Assembly: GCA_017889635.1 (NCBI GenBank)
Contig: JAGGAC010000005.1
Span: forward strand, 1-64,000
Origin: Bacillota bacterium
GTDB lineage: Bacteria; Bacillota; Negativicutes; Sporomusales; CTSoil-080
Reading direction: 5' to 3'
Length of the DNA stretch: 64,000 nt
Positions 45,124-55,600 of the stretch are shown piece after piece; position 1 is the stretch's first letter; every line of letters starts with the position of its first letter. Under the pieces are notes generated by a model. It worked only from the letters and a program-made list of their open reading frames with translations, ran no database searches and had not been told where the DNA came from. The position numbers were made by a program, and so were the translations under genes.

Positions 45124-45996
45124 CTAATTATCTTGTTCAAGTTTAGTTTCTGGGGGAATATCAAGTGTAAACCGCCCCAGTTTACCATCACGAAATTCGC
45201 TTAATACAATACGTCCAGCCTTTTCCAGGTCAATGACTCCTCCGCTTCTTTTGCAACCACGCCGCTCGCCAATTAAGGACAAAAGCTCTTCCATTTCATC
45301 TGCGAGTGGTTCGGTCAGTCGATACCGTTCATTTAAACGAGCACTATAGTGCTGCGCCAGCAGTGCCAATAGCTTCATGATTACCTTTTCAAGTTCAACA
45401 GCTTCATCACTGATAGCGCCTGTAACCGCAAGCTTAAAGGCAGCCTCTTGGTCCTCCAGCTTAGGCCATAAAACACCTGGCGTATCCAACAGTTCCAAGT
45501 TCTTTCCAATCTTAATCCACTGTTGGCCGCGCGTAACACCCGGCTTATCTCCGGTTCGCACCGTTGCCGTCCCTAAAAGGCGATTAATTAACGAAGACTT
45601 TCCTACATTAGGAATACCTAGAATCATCGCCCTCACCGGGCGAGCTTTTATACCTTTAGCAGCAAGTCTGGCTATTTTTTCACTAGCAGCGTCATATGCT
45701 TTTGCGGCAAGTTCTTTCGAGCCTTTACCACTTATTGTTTCCAGCACCACAACCGGCCGCCCTTTAGCACGAAAAGCAGCTAACCAAGAAGCTGTAGCCG
45801 CCGCCTCAGCTAAATCGGCTTTATTTAGAGCAACAACGTGCGGCTTGTCACCAATAATTTCTTCAATAACCGGATTAGCGCTACTAATGGGAATTCTGGC
45901 ATCCAATAGTTCGATTACAACATCGACTAATTTCAACTGCTCACGAATCATCCGGTGGGCTTTCGCCATATGACCGGGAAACCAATGAATGGTCAT
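45124..45996 (-). CDS. rbgA: Ribosome biogenesis GTPase RbgA (YlqF)
   Basis: A 290-residue circularly permuted GTPase needed for late 50S assembly. The G4 motif NKADL (about residues 58-62) precedes G1 GIPNVGKSSLINRL, G2 region RTGDKPGVTRG and G3 LLDTPGVLWPK. The N-terminus IHWFPGHMAKAHRMIREQL is a family hallmark. It sits between rplS/lepB and rnhB, as in B. subtilis. Confidence 0.96.
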   Translation of the reverse strand: MTIHWFPGHMAKAHRMIREQLKLVDVVIELLDARIPISSANPVIEEIIGDKPHVVALNKADLAEAAATASWLAAFRAKGRPVVVLETISGKGSKELAAKAYDAASEKIARLAAKGIKARPVRAMILGIPNVGKSSLINRLLGTATVRTGDKPGVTRGQQWIKIGKNLELLDTPGVLWPKLEDQEAAFKLAVTGAISDEAVELEKVIMKLLALLAQHYSARLNERYRLTEPLADEMEELLSLIGERRGCKRSGGVIDLEKAGRIVLSEFRDGKLGRFTLDIPPETKLEQDN

Positions 45997-46023
45997 AATC
46001 CCACTTCCTAGTTATGTGGTTTT

Positions 46024-46629
46024 CTAAGGGAGAGCTTTAAAATGATCAAACGGCCAGAAAACAACTATGGCTTTACCTTTGATTAATTCATAAGGCACGA
46101 ATCCAACATCATTAAACCGACTGTCTTCTGAATTGTTTCGATTATCACCCATAACAAATATGTGTCCGTTCGGTACTGTTGAAAGCGGGTAAGATCCCCT
46201 AGTTCGCTCTAAAATATATGGTTCGTTTTGTAGTTCACCATTAACAAATACCCGACCGTCTTTAATTTCAATGGTATCACCCGGTATGGCAATAACCCGC
46301 TTGATAAAGTCCCGACTTGTATCACTAGGATATTTAAACACCAGAACATCACCGCGCTGTGGAGACTTAAAGCGATAAATAAACTTGTTGACCACTAGAC
46401 GTTCAGCCGTTCGTAATGTTGGCTGCATAGAAGGCCCCTCAACCATATACAGTTCAACAATAAAATAGCGAATAAAGAGTGCCAATGCAACAGCAATAAC
46501 AATCGACACTATCCAATCCTTAGCAATCTCGCCATAACTCGGAGTCTTTTTGTCATCATCGTCAGACGAGTTGTTTCTGTTATTATTTTGAGGCAATTTA
46601 TTTTCGCTTTCGCTATTTAACTTACTCAA
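46024..46629 (-). CDS. lepB: Signal peptidase I LepB/SipS
   Basis: A 201-residue type I signal peptidase that cuts leader peptides outside the membrane. One membrane helix (about 39-58, WIVSIVIAVALALFIRYFIV) precedes the catalytic Ser in YMVEGPSMQPTLR and Lys in DTSRDFIKRVIAIPGD. VMGDNRNNSEDSR is the last box. The single-helix form is typical of Gram-positive relatives. The start is TTG after GGGGGT. It is inserted between rplS and rbgA. Confidence 0.95.
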   Translation of the reverse strand: MSKLNSESENKLPQNNNRNNSSDDDDKKTPSYGEIAKDWIVSIVIAVALALFIRYFIVELYMVEGPSMQPTLRTAERLVVNKFIYRFKSPQRGDVLVFKYPSDTSRDFIKRVIAIPGDTIEIKDGRVFVNGELQNEPYILERTRGSYPLSTVPNGHIFVMGDNRNNSEDSRFNDVGFVPYELIKGKAIVVFWPFDHFKALP

Positions 46630-46650
46630 GATATTACCCCCTGACTAAAT

Positions 46651-46677
46651 GAAGAAAAGGGACTGACTACAGTCCCT
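46651..46677 (-). terminator. Terminator-like hairpin between rplS and lepB
   Basis: An 8-base-pair perfect stem (AGGGACTG / CAGTCCCT) with a 4-base loop is followed on the minus strand by TTTTCTTC. Termination may be partial, letting some transcription reach lepB. Confidence 0.7.
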
Positions 46678-46684
46678 CTCTCTA

Positions 46685-47026
46685 CTAGCGTTTTTCTTTG
46701 ATTCGGGCCGCTTTGCCGGTAAGATTACGCAAGTAATAGAGTTTGGCCCGACGCACTACGCCTTTACGTACTACCTCAATCTTTTCGATGCGTCTTGAAT
46801 GAACTGGGAAGGTTCTTTCTACGCCAACACGGTAAGAAACTCTCCGAACAGTGAAAGTTTCTCTAACACTAGTTCCTTGGCGTTTAATTACCACACCTTC
46901 GAAAACCTGAATACGTTCACGTGTTCCTTCAACAACTTTTACATGAACCTTTACGGTATCTCCCGGTTTAAAATCAGGAATATCGTCCCGCAATTGTTCT
47001 TGTTCTAATACTCTTAATATATCCAT
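46685..47026 (-). CDS. rplS: 50S ribosomal protein L19
   Basis: A 113-residue L19. [37 protein letters not shown] and [33 protein letters not shown] are conserved. The ATG follows GGAGG by 7 bases, and that site can pair with an upstream leader sequence. Confidence 0.98.
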   Translation of the reverse strand: MDILRVLEQEQLRDDIPDFKPGDTVKVHVKVVEGTRERIQVFEGVVIKRQGTSVRETFTVRRVSYRVGVERTFPVHSRRIEKIEVVRKGVVRRAKLYYLRNLTGKAARIKEKR

Positions 47027-47096
47027 TTAAAGTCCTCCTCATACTAGACGTTCGTACCGAGATAAGGCAGAGGACCGTCCGTTTTACACATAGTGG
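47027..47096 (-). promoter_or_regulatory. Candidate L19 autoregulatory leader
   Basis: The rplS leader of about 65 bases contains GGUCCUC (near 47070-47076), which can pair with the GAGGACU overlapping the ribosome site (47031-47038). This makes a hairpin that would hide the site. Firmicutes rplS genes have a known L19 leader class; membership here is an inference from position and pairing. Confidence 0.5.
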
Positions 47097-47125
47097 ATTA
47101 TACCATATGTATTTATAAAACACAA
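47097..47125 (-). promoter_or_regulatory. Promoter of rplS
   Basis: On the minus strand TTGTGT and TATAAT are 17 bases apart, with an extended TGG before the -10. The start would be about 65 bases before the L19 ATG. Confidence 0.75.
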
Positions 47126-47145
47126 CTTGAAATGCATTATTCGGC

Positions 47146-47718
47146 CTAGTTCCACCATTTTTCACCTAATAGGCGGTCTAAAATAATAGCTACTGCAGAA
47201 CGAACCGGCAGATGATTATAATCACCAGGACCATATATCGGCTCAAGGATAAAATCAAAGCCAGCCATAAGCTCTTGCTCCATGCCATATCCTGTACCAA
47301 ACAATACTAGACATGGCCGATTTCCGGTTTCAAGAAGATTTCTCAAACACTGATATGAAACAGTATTTGCATACTTTCTGGCATCAGTAGTAACTATAAT
47401 TGGCGCTATTCCTTCCTCAGCCGTGATTGAAGCGACAACGCTCGCAATATCAGGTGCAATATCAAGGATGGATAGAGCTTCTTTTCGATCAGGATTATAC
47501 TCGCCGCCAAACCCCTCCCGCCAATAACCTATCATTTCCCTTACAAGGTTAGCCTGGCTATCCAGCGGATGAATAATATAATAGCGTTTAAGCGAGTAGG
47601 TACGAGCCGTCCGTGAAATATCATGCACATCAAAATTAGTGATGGCTGTAGCAATAATGTCATTGTTTTTATTGTATATGGGGTAATGCACTAGGCCAAG
47701 ATAAACATTGACGGCCAT
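47146..47718 (-). CDS. SAM-dependent RNA methyltransferase (SPOUT-like, Methyltrn_RNA_4)
   Basis: About 190 residues from an ATG one base after the trmD stop, with GAGGGGGG upstream. NVYLGLVHYPIYNKNNDIIATAITNFDVHDISRTARTY is the family N-terminus, and LVLFGTGYGMEQEL plus GPGDYNHLPVRSAVAIILDRL are the SPOUT knot parts. The target RNA base is not known. Genes of this family follow trmD in many clostridia. Confidence 0.88.
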   Translation of the reverse strand: MAVNVYLGLVHYPIYNKNNDIIATAITNFDVHDISRTARTYSLKRYYIIHPLDSQANLVREMIGYWREGFGGEYNPDRKEALSILDIAPDIASVVASITAEEGIAPIIVTTDARKYANTVSYQCLRNLLETGNRPCLVLFGTGYGMEQELMAGFDFILEPIYGPGDYNHLPVRSAVAIILDRLLGEKWWN

Positions 47719-47719
47719 G

Positions 47720-48463
47720 TCAGTTCCCCCCTCGCTCATCCAGTATTTCTCGCAAAAGCTTAGCATCTTCGGCAGTTAAATTCGCTGCCACCAATAAATC
47801 TGGGCGACGCTCCAGGGTATTTCTTAGAGACTCTTTGCGGCGCCATTTGGCGATTTTTGCATGGTCGCCGGAAATAAGCACCTCTGGAACCTCCCAACCG
47901 CGAAACTCCCGTGGTCTGGTATACTGAGGATATTCCAATAGGCTGGAATAAAATGAATCCTGCTGTGCCGCATCACTTGCGCCAAGAACACCTGGCAACA
48001 TTCTGGCTACAGTATCTACAACCACCATCGCTGGAAGTTCACCCCCAGTAAGAACATAATCACCGATAGACAACGCTTCATCAGCCAGATGTTCTCTTAC
48101 TCGCTCATCAATGCCTTCATAGTGTCCTGAAATAAGAATAAGCTGATCATAGGCCGCCAGTTCTCGAGCCTTAGCCTGATCAAGCCGTTGTCCGCCGGGA
48201 CACAAGAGAATTATTCTCTTGTTTAGGTTTAAATCGCCAATTACACTCTCTACTGCCCGAACCACTGGATCAACCTTCATCACCATACCTGATCCGCCTC
48301 CAAACGGAGTATCATCAACTATATGGTGTTTATCAAAAGCAAAATTTCGAGGATTGACAATGCCGATATTCAAAATACCAGCATCAATCGCACGCTTGAT
48401 AATACTATGTCCGAACGGTCCGACAAACATATCAGGGAATAAAGACACTACATCTATACGCAT
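47720..48463 (-). CDS. trmD: tRNA (guanine-37-N1)-methyltransferase TrmD
   Basis: A 247-residue SPOUT enzyme that methylates G37 in tRNAs with G36, preventing frameshifts. [21 protein letters not shown] is the N-terminus. [34 protein letters not shown] and [30 protein letters not shown] form the SAM knot. It starts one base after the rimM stop. Confidence 0.97.
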   Translation of the reverse strand: MRIDVVSLFPDMFVGPFGHSIIKRAIDAGILNIGIVNPRNFAFDKHHIVDDTPFGGGSGMVMKVDPVVRAVESVIGDLNLNKRIILLCPGGQRLDQAKARELAAYDQLILISGHYEGIDERVREHLADEALSIGDYVLTGGELPAMVVVDTVARMLPGVLGASDAAQQDSFYSSLLEYPQYTRPREFRGWEVPEVLISGDHAKIAKWRRKESLRNTLERRPDLLVAANLTAEDAKLLREILDERGGN

Positions 48464-48464
48464 A

Positions 48465-48968
48465 TTATTCCCATTCTTCCTGTAGTTTTACGGTCATTCG
48501 CTTACTTTGAAGATCAATAATTTTTACGACATCCTTTAACGCAGGAATCATTATCGAGTGCTGATTTTCGGCTTCGACTATATAAACATCATTACTGCCT
48601 GTTGGCATTACTTCTTTTACAATGCCAAGAAAAGTGCCGGTTTCATCATAAACAGCTAAGCCAATGATGTCGAAAGTGTAATAATGTCCTTCAGGCAACG
48701 CGACCAGTTCTTCTCGGGTAACCTTAATAATTTTTCCTTTGAGCTCTTCAACAGCATTTCGGTCAGATAAGCCGATAAAGCTCAAAAGCACAAACTGTTT
48801 ATGATATTTTACTTCTTTAATGCCTAATTTTCGTCCATCATCCAATAGCACGTATTTCATTGTCTGGAAACGCTCAGGAAAATCAGTTAGCGGAATAACA
48901 CGAACGTCACCCCGCACGCCGTGCGGGGCAACAATTTTTCCAATGGTTATTAAACTATTGTCAACCAT
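48465..48968 (-). CDS. rimM: 16S rRNA processing protein RimM
   Basis: A 167-residue ribosome maturation factor that binds S19 in the 30S head. [28 protein letters not shown] is the N-terminal RimM domain and [34 protein letters not shown] the PRC-barrel. The standard order rpsP-khpA-ylqD-rimM-trmD is kept. Confidence 0.96.
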   Translation of the reverse strand: MVDNSLITIGKIVAPHGVRGDVRVIPLTDFPERFQTMKYVLLDDGRKLGIKEVKYHKQFVLLSFIGLSDRNAVEELKGKIIKVTREELVALPEGHYYTFDIIGLAVYDETGTFLGIVKEVMPTGSNDVYIVEAENQHSIMIPALKDVVKIIDLQSKRMTVKLQEEWE

Positions 48969-48970
48969 AA

Positions 48971-49378
48971 CTAAGACCTAAAAGCGATTACTTTGCCATC
49001 TTCCAGCAAAATTTCCGCCGCTAAAACTTTGTGTAAGTCATCACCGATATTGATGGTAACCATCCTATCAATAGTTCCCTGAGTTATTTCCGCACCAATC
49101 TCTAGTTCAGCCGTTTCTTTCAGCTTCTCTGTAGCATGATTTTTAAAATCAATGCGTTTTTGTTTTTCGGTATCGATCTGCTGTCTGAGTGCCGTCAACC
49201 CCTGGGCATCAAGCTTAGCTTGCTCAGTCATGGCACGTTTGGCATGAAACTCAATCTGCGTGAGTTCCATATCAGCATTCTTTATCGCTTCCTGAATCTC
49301 AGCCGCTAATTGCTTTTTCAGTCGCTCAGTTACTTTGGCCTTAATGGCCACCGGGCATTTTAAAGTCATACTATCCAT
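48971..49378 (-). CDS. ylqD: YlqD family protein
   Basis: A 135-residue protein with a long central coiled coil (LKKQLAAEIQEAIKNADMELTQIEFHAKRAM ... QIDTEKQKRIDFKNHATEKLKETAEL) and a small C-terminal beta part. It is the family found between khpA and rimM in Firmicutes. No function has been fixed; ribosome or RNA-related roles are guessed from context. Confidence 0.88.
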   Translation of the reverse strand: MDSMTLKCPVAIKAKVTERLKKQLAAEIQEAIKNADMELTQIEFHAKRAMTEQAKLDAQGLTALRQQIDTEKQKRIDFKNHATEKLKETAELEIGAEITQGTIDRMVTINIGDDLHKVLAAEILLEDGKVIAFRS

Positions 49379-49392
49379 TTTATTACACCCTC

Positions 49393-49620
49393 TTAAAGGA
49401 TTTCAACCATGACTTTCTTGTTTTCCCTAGTGGCGGCCGCTTTAACCACCATACGCAGCGCCTTGGCAATCCGGCCTTGTCGGCCGATTATCTTACCCAT
49501 ATCCTCAGGAGCAACACGAATTTCATAGGTAGTAACATTATTATTAACCGTAGCTGTGACATTGACCTGATCTGGTTTTTTCACTAACGACTTGGCGATA
49601 ACTTCAATCAGCTCTTTCAC
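49393..49620 (-). CDS. khpA: KH-domain RNA-binding protein KhpA (YlqC)
   Basis: A 75-residue single type-II KH domain with GKIIGRQGRIAKALR as the GxxG loop and VAPEDMG before it. KhpA, with KhpB, binds many RNAs and affects cell division in other Firmicutes. The start is GTG, six bases after the rpsP stop. Confidence 0.95.
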   Translation of the reverse strand: MKELIEVIAKSLVKKPDQVNVTATVNNNVTTYEIRVAPEDMGKIIGRQGRIAKALRMVVKAAATRENKKVMVEIL

Positions 49621-49625
49621 TCTTA

Positions 49626-49907
49626 CTACGCCTCTTTCTTGGTGCGCTTAGCTTCATCCCACTTTTTCAGGATGCCGACCTTACTAAAAATATCCTTTAC
49701 GGTATCAGTAGGTTGAGCGCCTTTTTTCAGCCATTCGATGGCCTTTTCTTCGTCGATCTGAATAGTCGCCGGAAGAGTAGTGGAATCATAATGTCCAAGA
49801 TTTTCAATAAACCGGCCGTCGCGCGGCGAACGTGAGTCAGCCACAACAATACGGTAAAATGGGCTTTTCTTTGCTCCCATACGTTTCAAACGGATTTTAA
49901 CTGCCAT
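49626..49907 (-). CDS. rpsP: 30S ribosomal protein S16
   Basis: About 93 residues from the ATG with AGGAGGTG upstream. [40 protein letters not shown] and [28 protein letters not shown] are conserved S16 blocks. It stands between ffh and khpA. Confidence 0.98.
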   Translation of the reverse strand: MAVKIRLKRMGAKKSPFYRIVVADSRSPRDGRFIENLGHYDSTTLPATIQIDEEKAIEWLKKGAQPTDTVKDIFSKVGILKKWDEAKRTKKEA

Positions 49908-49951
49908 GTAATTCACCTCCTTTGTAGAATAACCATAATACCCAAAACTAA

Positions 49952-51295
49952 TTATTGCAAGAAGGGCATTTTAAAGCCGCCCTTCTTCTTACTGTTTTTC
50001 ATTCCCTGAAAACGTTTCATCATTTTTTTTGCATCATCAAACTGTTTTAGCAGTCGGTTAACATCTTGCACCTTAGTACCACTGCCTAACGCAATGCGTT
50101 TACGACGACCACCATTAATAATAGCCGGCTCACGTCGCTCTTTAGGAGTCATGGACTGAATTATGGCCTCAACACGTTTAATTTGCTTTTCATCTATTTC
50201 AACATCTTTGAGCTTTTTCAGATTACCCATGCCGGGCAACATCCCCAGTATCTGATCCAGCGGACCCAACTTACGAACTTGCTGAAGCTGGTCAAGAAAA
50301 TCGTCCAGCGTAAAATCTTCCTTGCGCAACTTCTTTTCCAAAGCCTGCGCCTTTTCGAAATCAAGTGTAGTTTCCGCTTTTTCGATTAAGCTTAAAACAT
50401 CCCCCATTCCCAAAATACGGGAAGCCATCCTATCCGGATAAAATGGCTCAAGAGCATCAAGCTTTTCACCCATACCAGTAAATTTAACTGGGCAACCTGT
50501 CACTGCCTTAATTGAAAGCGCCGCTCCGCCTCTAGCATCACCGTCAAGCTTTGTGAGAATAATGCCGTCCAATCCGAGGTCTTTGTTAAAAGCTTCAGCT
50601 ACCGTAACTGCATCCTGACCAGTCATAGCATCCACAACCAACAGTATTTCATGCGGTTTGACTACTTGTTTAACCGACTTCAGTTCGTCCATCAAAGCTT
50701 CATTTATATGCAGGCGTCCAGCGGTATCGATGATAACAACATCCCTAGCGTAGGACTGAGCATATTCCAAAGCCTTTTGGGCAATAACAACAGGCTTTTC
50801 CTTGTCTCCCAATGTAAATACCGGTAAGTCGAGTTGTTCGCCAAGCACTTCAAGTTGTTTAATAGCTGCCGGACGGTAAATGTCCGCCGCAACCAAAAGC
50901 GGCCGCTTATTTTGTTTTATTAAGTAGCTAGCCAATTTGCCTGCAGTAGTTGTTTTACCAGCCCCCTGGAGTCCTACCAGCATAACTACAGTCGGCGGGC
51001 GAGATGAAATTGTAATCCGGCTTTGGGTGCCTCCCATTAACGTGGTTAACTCATCATTGACAATTTTTATAACATGCTGCGCCGGAGTAAGGCTTTCCAA
51101 CACTTCCTGTCCGACAGAGCGTTCTTTTACTTTAGCAATAAAATCCTTAGCAACCTTGAAATTGACATCAGCCTCAAGAAGCGCCACACGGACTTCTCGC
51201 ATTGCCTCATTGACGTCACTCTCAGATAATTTTCCCCTGCCGCGCAGTTTTTTGAAAGTCTGCTGCAGTCTATCGGCTAAGCCTTCAAAAACCAT
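49952..51295 (-). CDS. ffh: Signal recognition particle protein Ffh
   Basis: A 447-residue SRP54 GTPase that delivers nascent membrane proteins to FtsY. The N/G domains have [18 protein letters not shown] (G1), [16 protein letters not shown] (G3) and [10 protein letters not shown] (G4). The C-terminal M-domain (from [30 protein letters not shown]) binds SRP RNA and signal peptides. It forms a pair with ylxM. Confidence 0.97.
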   Translation of the reverse strand: MVFEGLADRLQQTFKKLRGRGKLSESDVNEAMREVRVALLEADVNFKVAKDFIAKVKERSVGQEVLESLTPAQHVIKIVNDELTTLMGGTQSRITISSRPPTVVMLVGLQGAGKTTTAGKLASYLIKQNKRPLLVAADIYRPAAIKQLEVLGEQLDLPVFTLGDKEKPVVIAQKALEYAQSYARDVVIIDTAGRLHINEALMDELKSVKQVVKPHEILLVVDAMTGQDAVTVAEAFNKDLGLDGIILTKLDGDARGGAALSIKAVTGCPVKFTGMGEKLDALEPFYPDRMASRILGMGDVLSLIEKAETTLDFEKAQALEKKLRKEDFTLDDFLDQLQQVRKLGPLDQILGMLPGMGNLKKLKDVEIDEKQIKRVEAIIQSMTPKERREPAIINGGRRKRIALGSGTKVQDVNRLLKQFDDAKKMMKRFQGMKNSKKKGGFKMPFLQ

Positions 51296-51296
51296 C

Positions 51297-51656
51297 TTAG
51301 GTCTCCTCTTCCCGGTTAATCAGCCCCTGCAATATTTCAAGTGCAAGTTTGATTTGTGGTATTTTACGCTCTTCATCAGATAAGCTGTCAATGCAACCAT
51401 ATATGCTATGAATAGCAGCTTGTTCCTCTTTAAAGCGCTCCACCAATCCCAGCTTTAGCTCATAATCTTCCAGTATTTGCTCAGCTCGGCGCAAAATATC
51501 ATACACCGCCTGCCGTGATACTGCATTAGCCCGTGCAATTTCTCCAAGCGAATCGTCATTCAGGTAGTGCATTTCTAGACAACGCTGTTGCTTATCTGTT
51601 AACAGCGCACCATAAAAATCATACAATAACCCAATGCGCAGCACTTTATCTAGCAT
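51297..51656 (-). CDS. ylxM: YlxM helix-turn-helix protein (SRP operon)
   Basis: About 119 residues from the ATG with AAGGTGG upstream. A sigma-70 region 4-like helix-turn-helix is visible (LTDKQQRCLEMHYLNDDSLGEIARANAVSRQAVYDILRRAEQILEDYE). YlxM stimulates Ffh-related targeting in some bacteria. It is the first gene after the strong promoter and ends one base before ffh. Confidence 0.93.
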   Translation of the reverse strand: MLDKVLRIGLLYDFYGALLTDKQQRCLEMHYLNDDSLGEIARANAVSRQAVYDILRRAEQILEDYELKLGLVERFKEEQAAIHSIYGCIDSLSDEERKIPQIKLALEILQGLINREEET

Positions 51657-51701
51657 GCCTACCACCTTCTCACTGACAAGGGAAAACCCTTTACACTTGA
51701 G

Positions 51702-51730
51702 ATTATAACGGAAACATCTTTACCTGTCAA
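51702..51730 (-). promoter_or_regulatory. Near-perfect sigma-A promoter for ylxM-ffh-rpsP
   Basis: TTGACA and TATAAT, both matching consensus exactly, are separated by 17 bases on the minus strand. Transcription would begin about 40 bases before the ylxM ATG, ensuring high expression of ffh and ribosomal protein genes. Confidence 0.92.
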
Positions 51731-51743
51731 GTATTTTAACTTG

Positions 51744-52661
51744 TCAGTTTCGGATAAACAAAGCGTCTGCAAACTCCTTAGGATCAAACGGCCGTAAATC
51801 ATCGGTTGCTTCCCCTATACCGATCCATTTTACCGGTAGCTCTAGTTCGGCTTTAATTGCGACAACAACTCCCCCCTTGGCTGTTCCGTCAAGTTTAGTC
51901 AAAACAACGCCTGAAACCTTGACTGCTTCTTTAAATAACTTAGCCTGAACTATCGCGTTTTGCCCAGTAGTAGCATCCAGCACCAACAAAACTTCATGCG
52001 GCGCGTCCGGTATTTCGCGGGCAATAACCCGGTAAATCTTCTTTAGTTCTTCCATCAAATTAGATTTTGTGTGCAGCCTTCCAGCGGTATCAACAATCAA
52101 AATATCAGCCCTTCGCGCCTTTGCTGCCTGTACAGCATCAAAAGCAACGGCCGCCGGATCGGAACCCTCACTGTGACAGATTACATCAGCATTTATACGC
52201 TGACCCCAGATTTCCAATTGGTCTATGGCCGCGGCCCGAAAAGTATCCCCGGCTGCTAAAAGCACCTTCAAACCCTGCTTATGATAATAGTTGCCAAGTT
52301 TACCAATAGTAGTAGTTTTACCAACACCGTTAACTCCCACCACCATGATTACAGTAGGCCCTTCACTAGCTTGTCCGAGCGGTGCCAATCCTTCATCCAG
52401 AATAGCGCTAATTCTATCTGCTAAGAAAGGCCTTAATTCTTCAGGAGACTGAATTTTATTCATTTTAATCGCGGTTTTGATATCAGTAATAAGCCGTGTT
52501 GTAGTATGAATCCCAACATCGGCCATTAACATTACTGCTTCCAAATCCGCGAGAAATTCTTCATCAATCTTGGTATAACCAGAAATTAGTTGTTCAATTT
52601 TCTCAGTAAAGCCATTGCGTGTTTTTGTCAATCCATCCTTTAGACGATCAAAAAATCCCAT
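51744..52661 (-). CDS. ftsY: SRP receptor FtsY
   Basis: A 305-residue SRP receptor GTPase. The N-domain is short, with no long acidic A-domain, as usual in Firmicutes. G1 is GVNGVGKTTTIGKLGNYY, the insertion box has AAGDTFRAAAIDQLEIW, G3 is DTAGRLHTKSNLMEEL, and G4 TKLDGTAKGG. It follows smc by about 18 bases. Confidence 0.97.
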   Translation of the reverse strand: MGFFDRLKDGLTKTRNGFTEKIEQLISGYTKIDEEFLADLEAVMLMADVGIHTTTRLITDIKTAIKMNKIQSPEELRPFLADRISAILDEGLAPLGQASEGPTVIMVVGVNGVGKTTTIGKLGNYYHKQGLKVLLAAGDTFRAAAIDQLEIWGQRINADVICHSEGSDPAAVAFDAVQAAKARRADILIVDTAGRLHTKSNLMEELKKIYRVIAREIPDAPHEVLLVLDATTGQNAIVQAKLFKEAVKVSGVVLTKLDGTAKGGVVVAIKAELELPVKWIGIGEATDDLRPFDPKEFADALFIRN

Positions 52662-52679
52662 TGTTTACCCTCCGTATTG

Positions 52680-55600
52680 TTAGCCAGCCCGATCAACAAA
52701 TTTGACGGACACCAATTTTGAAATACCTGACTCTTCCATAGTCACACCGTGCATGACATCAGCTGCTTCCATAGTACCTCTGCGATGGGTGACAATAATA
52801 AATTGTGTCCCCTTAGAATAATCGCGAAGAAAATCACTGAAACGCTGCACATTGGCTTCGTCCAGGGCGGCATCAATTTCATCCAGAACACAAAATGGCG
52901 TTGGCCGATGAGTAAGAAAAGCAAATAAAAGAGCAATAACAGTTAGAGCCCTTTCGCCACCAGAAAGCAGTGCCAAGTTCTGCTGTTTCTTACCAGGCGG
53001 CTGGACACTTATTTCAATGCCGCTGTTCAAAAGATCATCCGGATCAACAAGCTCAAGCTCTGCTTTACCGCCACCAAACAATTTGACATATAATTCTCCA
53101 AAATAAGTGTTTATCTTCTGAAATGCCTCACTAAATTGCCTGGACATTGTGCTGTCAATCTCTTTTATGATTGTTATTAGATAATCCTTAGCCGCCGCTA
53201 AATCTTGGTATTGGGTACGCAAAAATTCATAACGATCTTTGAGTTTGGCAAATTCCTCAATAGCTGCTGGATTTACCGGCCCCAGCATAGCGATTTCATC
53301 TTCAAGCTCGGCGATCTTAGCCGGAAGCGCAGTATGATCATCTTGCCGATATAAGCTTTTGGCCTCATCTATGCTCAGGGCATGGGTTTCGCGTAATTGT
53401 TCCAGACAATACTCGATCTCATAGCCAACTTTAGCTTCCAAAAGCTCCATTTCATGGCGGCGACTTTGTAAGGCATTGTTTTTTCGCCGCAATTCTTTTA
53501 TCTCACGTTCGAACTTCTGTTGTCCGGCTAGCACCTCAAGCTTAGCAGCTGATGCAATATTACGCTGTTCTTGCTGCTCTTTATTCCTAGCAGCCGCTAA
53601 TTCTCGCTTCTCTGCGATCACCATTAATTCAGCCTTGGCTTTGGCTATTTCCGATCTTACCCGCTGTTCTTCAGCAACAGCTGCCTCTAACAGGCCCTTT
53701 AAACGTCCTGATATTTGCAGGTAATGTTCGCAATTTTCCTTAATAGCATTAATCTCTTGATTTAAAGCTGATAGCCTGATTTTACTATCAGTCAGTGTAG
53801 CGCTAATTCTTTCCCGAGACACCTGCAAACCTTTTAGTTCTTCTTGCCAATCGGTCAATTGACGCTTATGCTCGACATCACGGCTTTCCAAAAACGCTAT
53901 CTGATTAGCGGCTGCAGTAATTTGGGTGGCATATGCATCGCTGCTGGTCATAGACGAAGCGACTTCTCTGGCAACAGTATCAATGGACAACGTTAAACGC
54001 TTAATGTCAAGGCCAATTTTCTCGGCATGCACCGACAGTTCAGCCTGCCTAAGTTCCTGCGTCCGGCGCATGTTGAACGCTGCACTGAGTTCATTATTGT
54101 GGGCAGCAATTTTTGCCCGAATGTTTTCCGCCTGATGGCGTACCTCGCCGCGTTTAGTTTCCATTTCTGTCACAGTAGCTTTAAGGACTTCTATTTCATT
54201 GCTGCGACTGATAAAACTCGCCTCGCGCCGTCCGACGCTCCCTCCAGTAATGCTGCCGCCTGGACTAACAAGTTCACCGTCTAACGTTACAATCCTCACA
54301 CCAAAAGCCTGCTGTCTGGCAATCCCAAGCGCCGCATCTATATCTTTCGCAACAACAGTTCGAGCCAAAAGATATTCCACTACTGGCCGATAACGTTCTT
54401 CACACTCAACCAGATCGGAAGCAAAACCAATCGCCCCTGAAGAAAGAGCTGCAGCTCTTTCTGCCTCTCTGGGTCGATTAACTTTTATTGTATTAAGCGG
54501 CAAAAAGGTTGCCCGACCAAGATTTTGGTGTTTTAAAAGACCGATTGCCGCCTTGGCTGTAGCATCGCTTTCAACAATAATATGCTGAAGCGCACCGCCC
54601 AAAGACGTTTCTATAGCCACAACATATTCGCTCGGAACGGTAAGAATTTGAGCTACCGCACCGCATACTTCATGCCGCCAGGGGGCGGTACTCTTGAGTA
54701 CGCTCTTTACGCCCCGGCCAAAGCCCTCGTATTCATCCTGCATATTGACCAGTACTTTTAATCGGGACGCTGTTTCGCCGATTTTCCCAGTCTGATGCGC
54801 TTCTTCCGCCACAACTTTAGTTAGCGTCTTTTCTTGCTGTTGTATTTGATCAGTTAGCTCACCAATAAGATAATTAGTTCTCAATTGCTCTTGTTTCAGC
54901 GCTGCTTGTTCGGCACTAGCATTATCTAATAAGCCTTTGCTTTCCGCTAATTGATTACTAAAATTCTGTCGCTCTTTGTCCAGTTGCCCCTGCCTTTGTC
55001 TCAGAATCTCAAGATCGCGTTCTAATGTACGCAAAGTATTCTTATTAGTAACAAGCTCCTGCATGTGGTCAAAATTCTTGTCCTTAGCGGTCTCAATCTG
55101 GCGTTCCACAACGCCGATAGCGTCCTCTACCTCCTGGAACTTCTCCTCACAAGAGGCTTGAGTCGTCTCAAGCTCTTTCTCCTGCCCCTCTTTCTCCCGA
55201 AGTACCTCGCGCCGCGACTCAAGCATTCGCTGGTTTTCTTCAGTTTCCATGCCAAGTCGCTTCTTTTCCTGCTCCAGTCGTTCACAACTCTTGTGTTCTT
55301 GCTCAGTACGCTCAGTAAGAACAGCAGCTTTACCATCCATCCGTTCAATTTCAGTAGTCGTACTGTTAATAACATTCTCAATGCTTTTAATGGTTTCATC
55401 CAAATCAATAAGCTTGTCGGTGAGGCGTTCTTTGTCAGTTTCGGTAATCGCCAATCTGGCAGTCACATCTGTTTCCTCGTCAGTTAAAGCGGCCTTTTCT
55501 AGATTTACCGACTCCTGATTCTTTTCAGCGTGGCTAAGCTTATCCAAAAGCAAAGTAACTTGGCAACCAGTTAATTCCTGTGCAAGTTCATTATACCGGG

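Noticed and set aside
45377-45973. Long open frame on the plus strand opposite rbgA
   Set aside because: It is antisense to a well-conserved GTPase gene, lacks a ribosome site and shows no recognisable domain.
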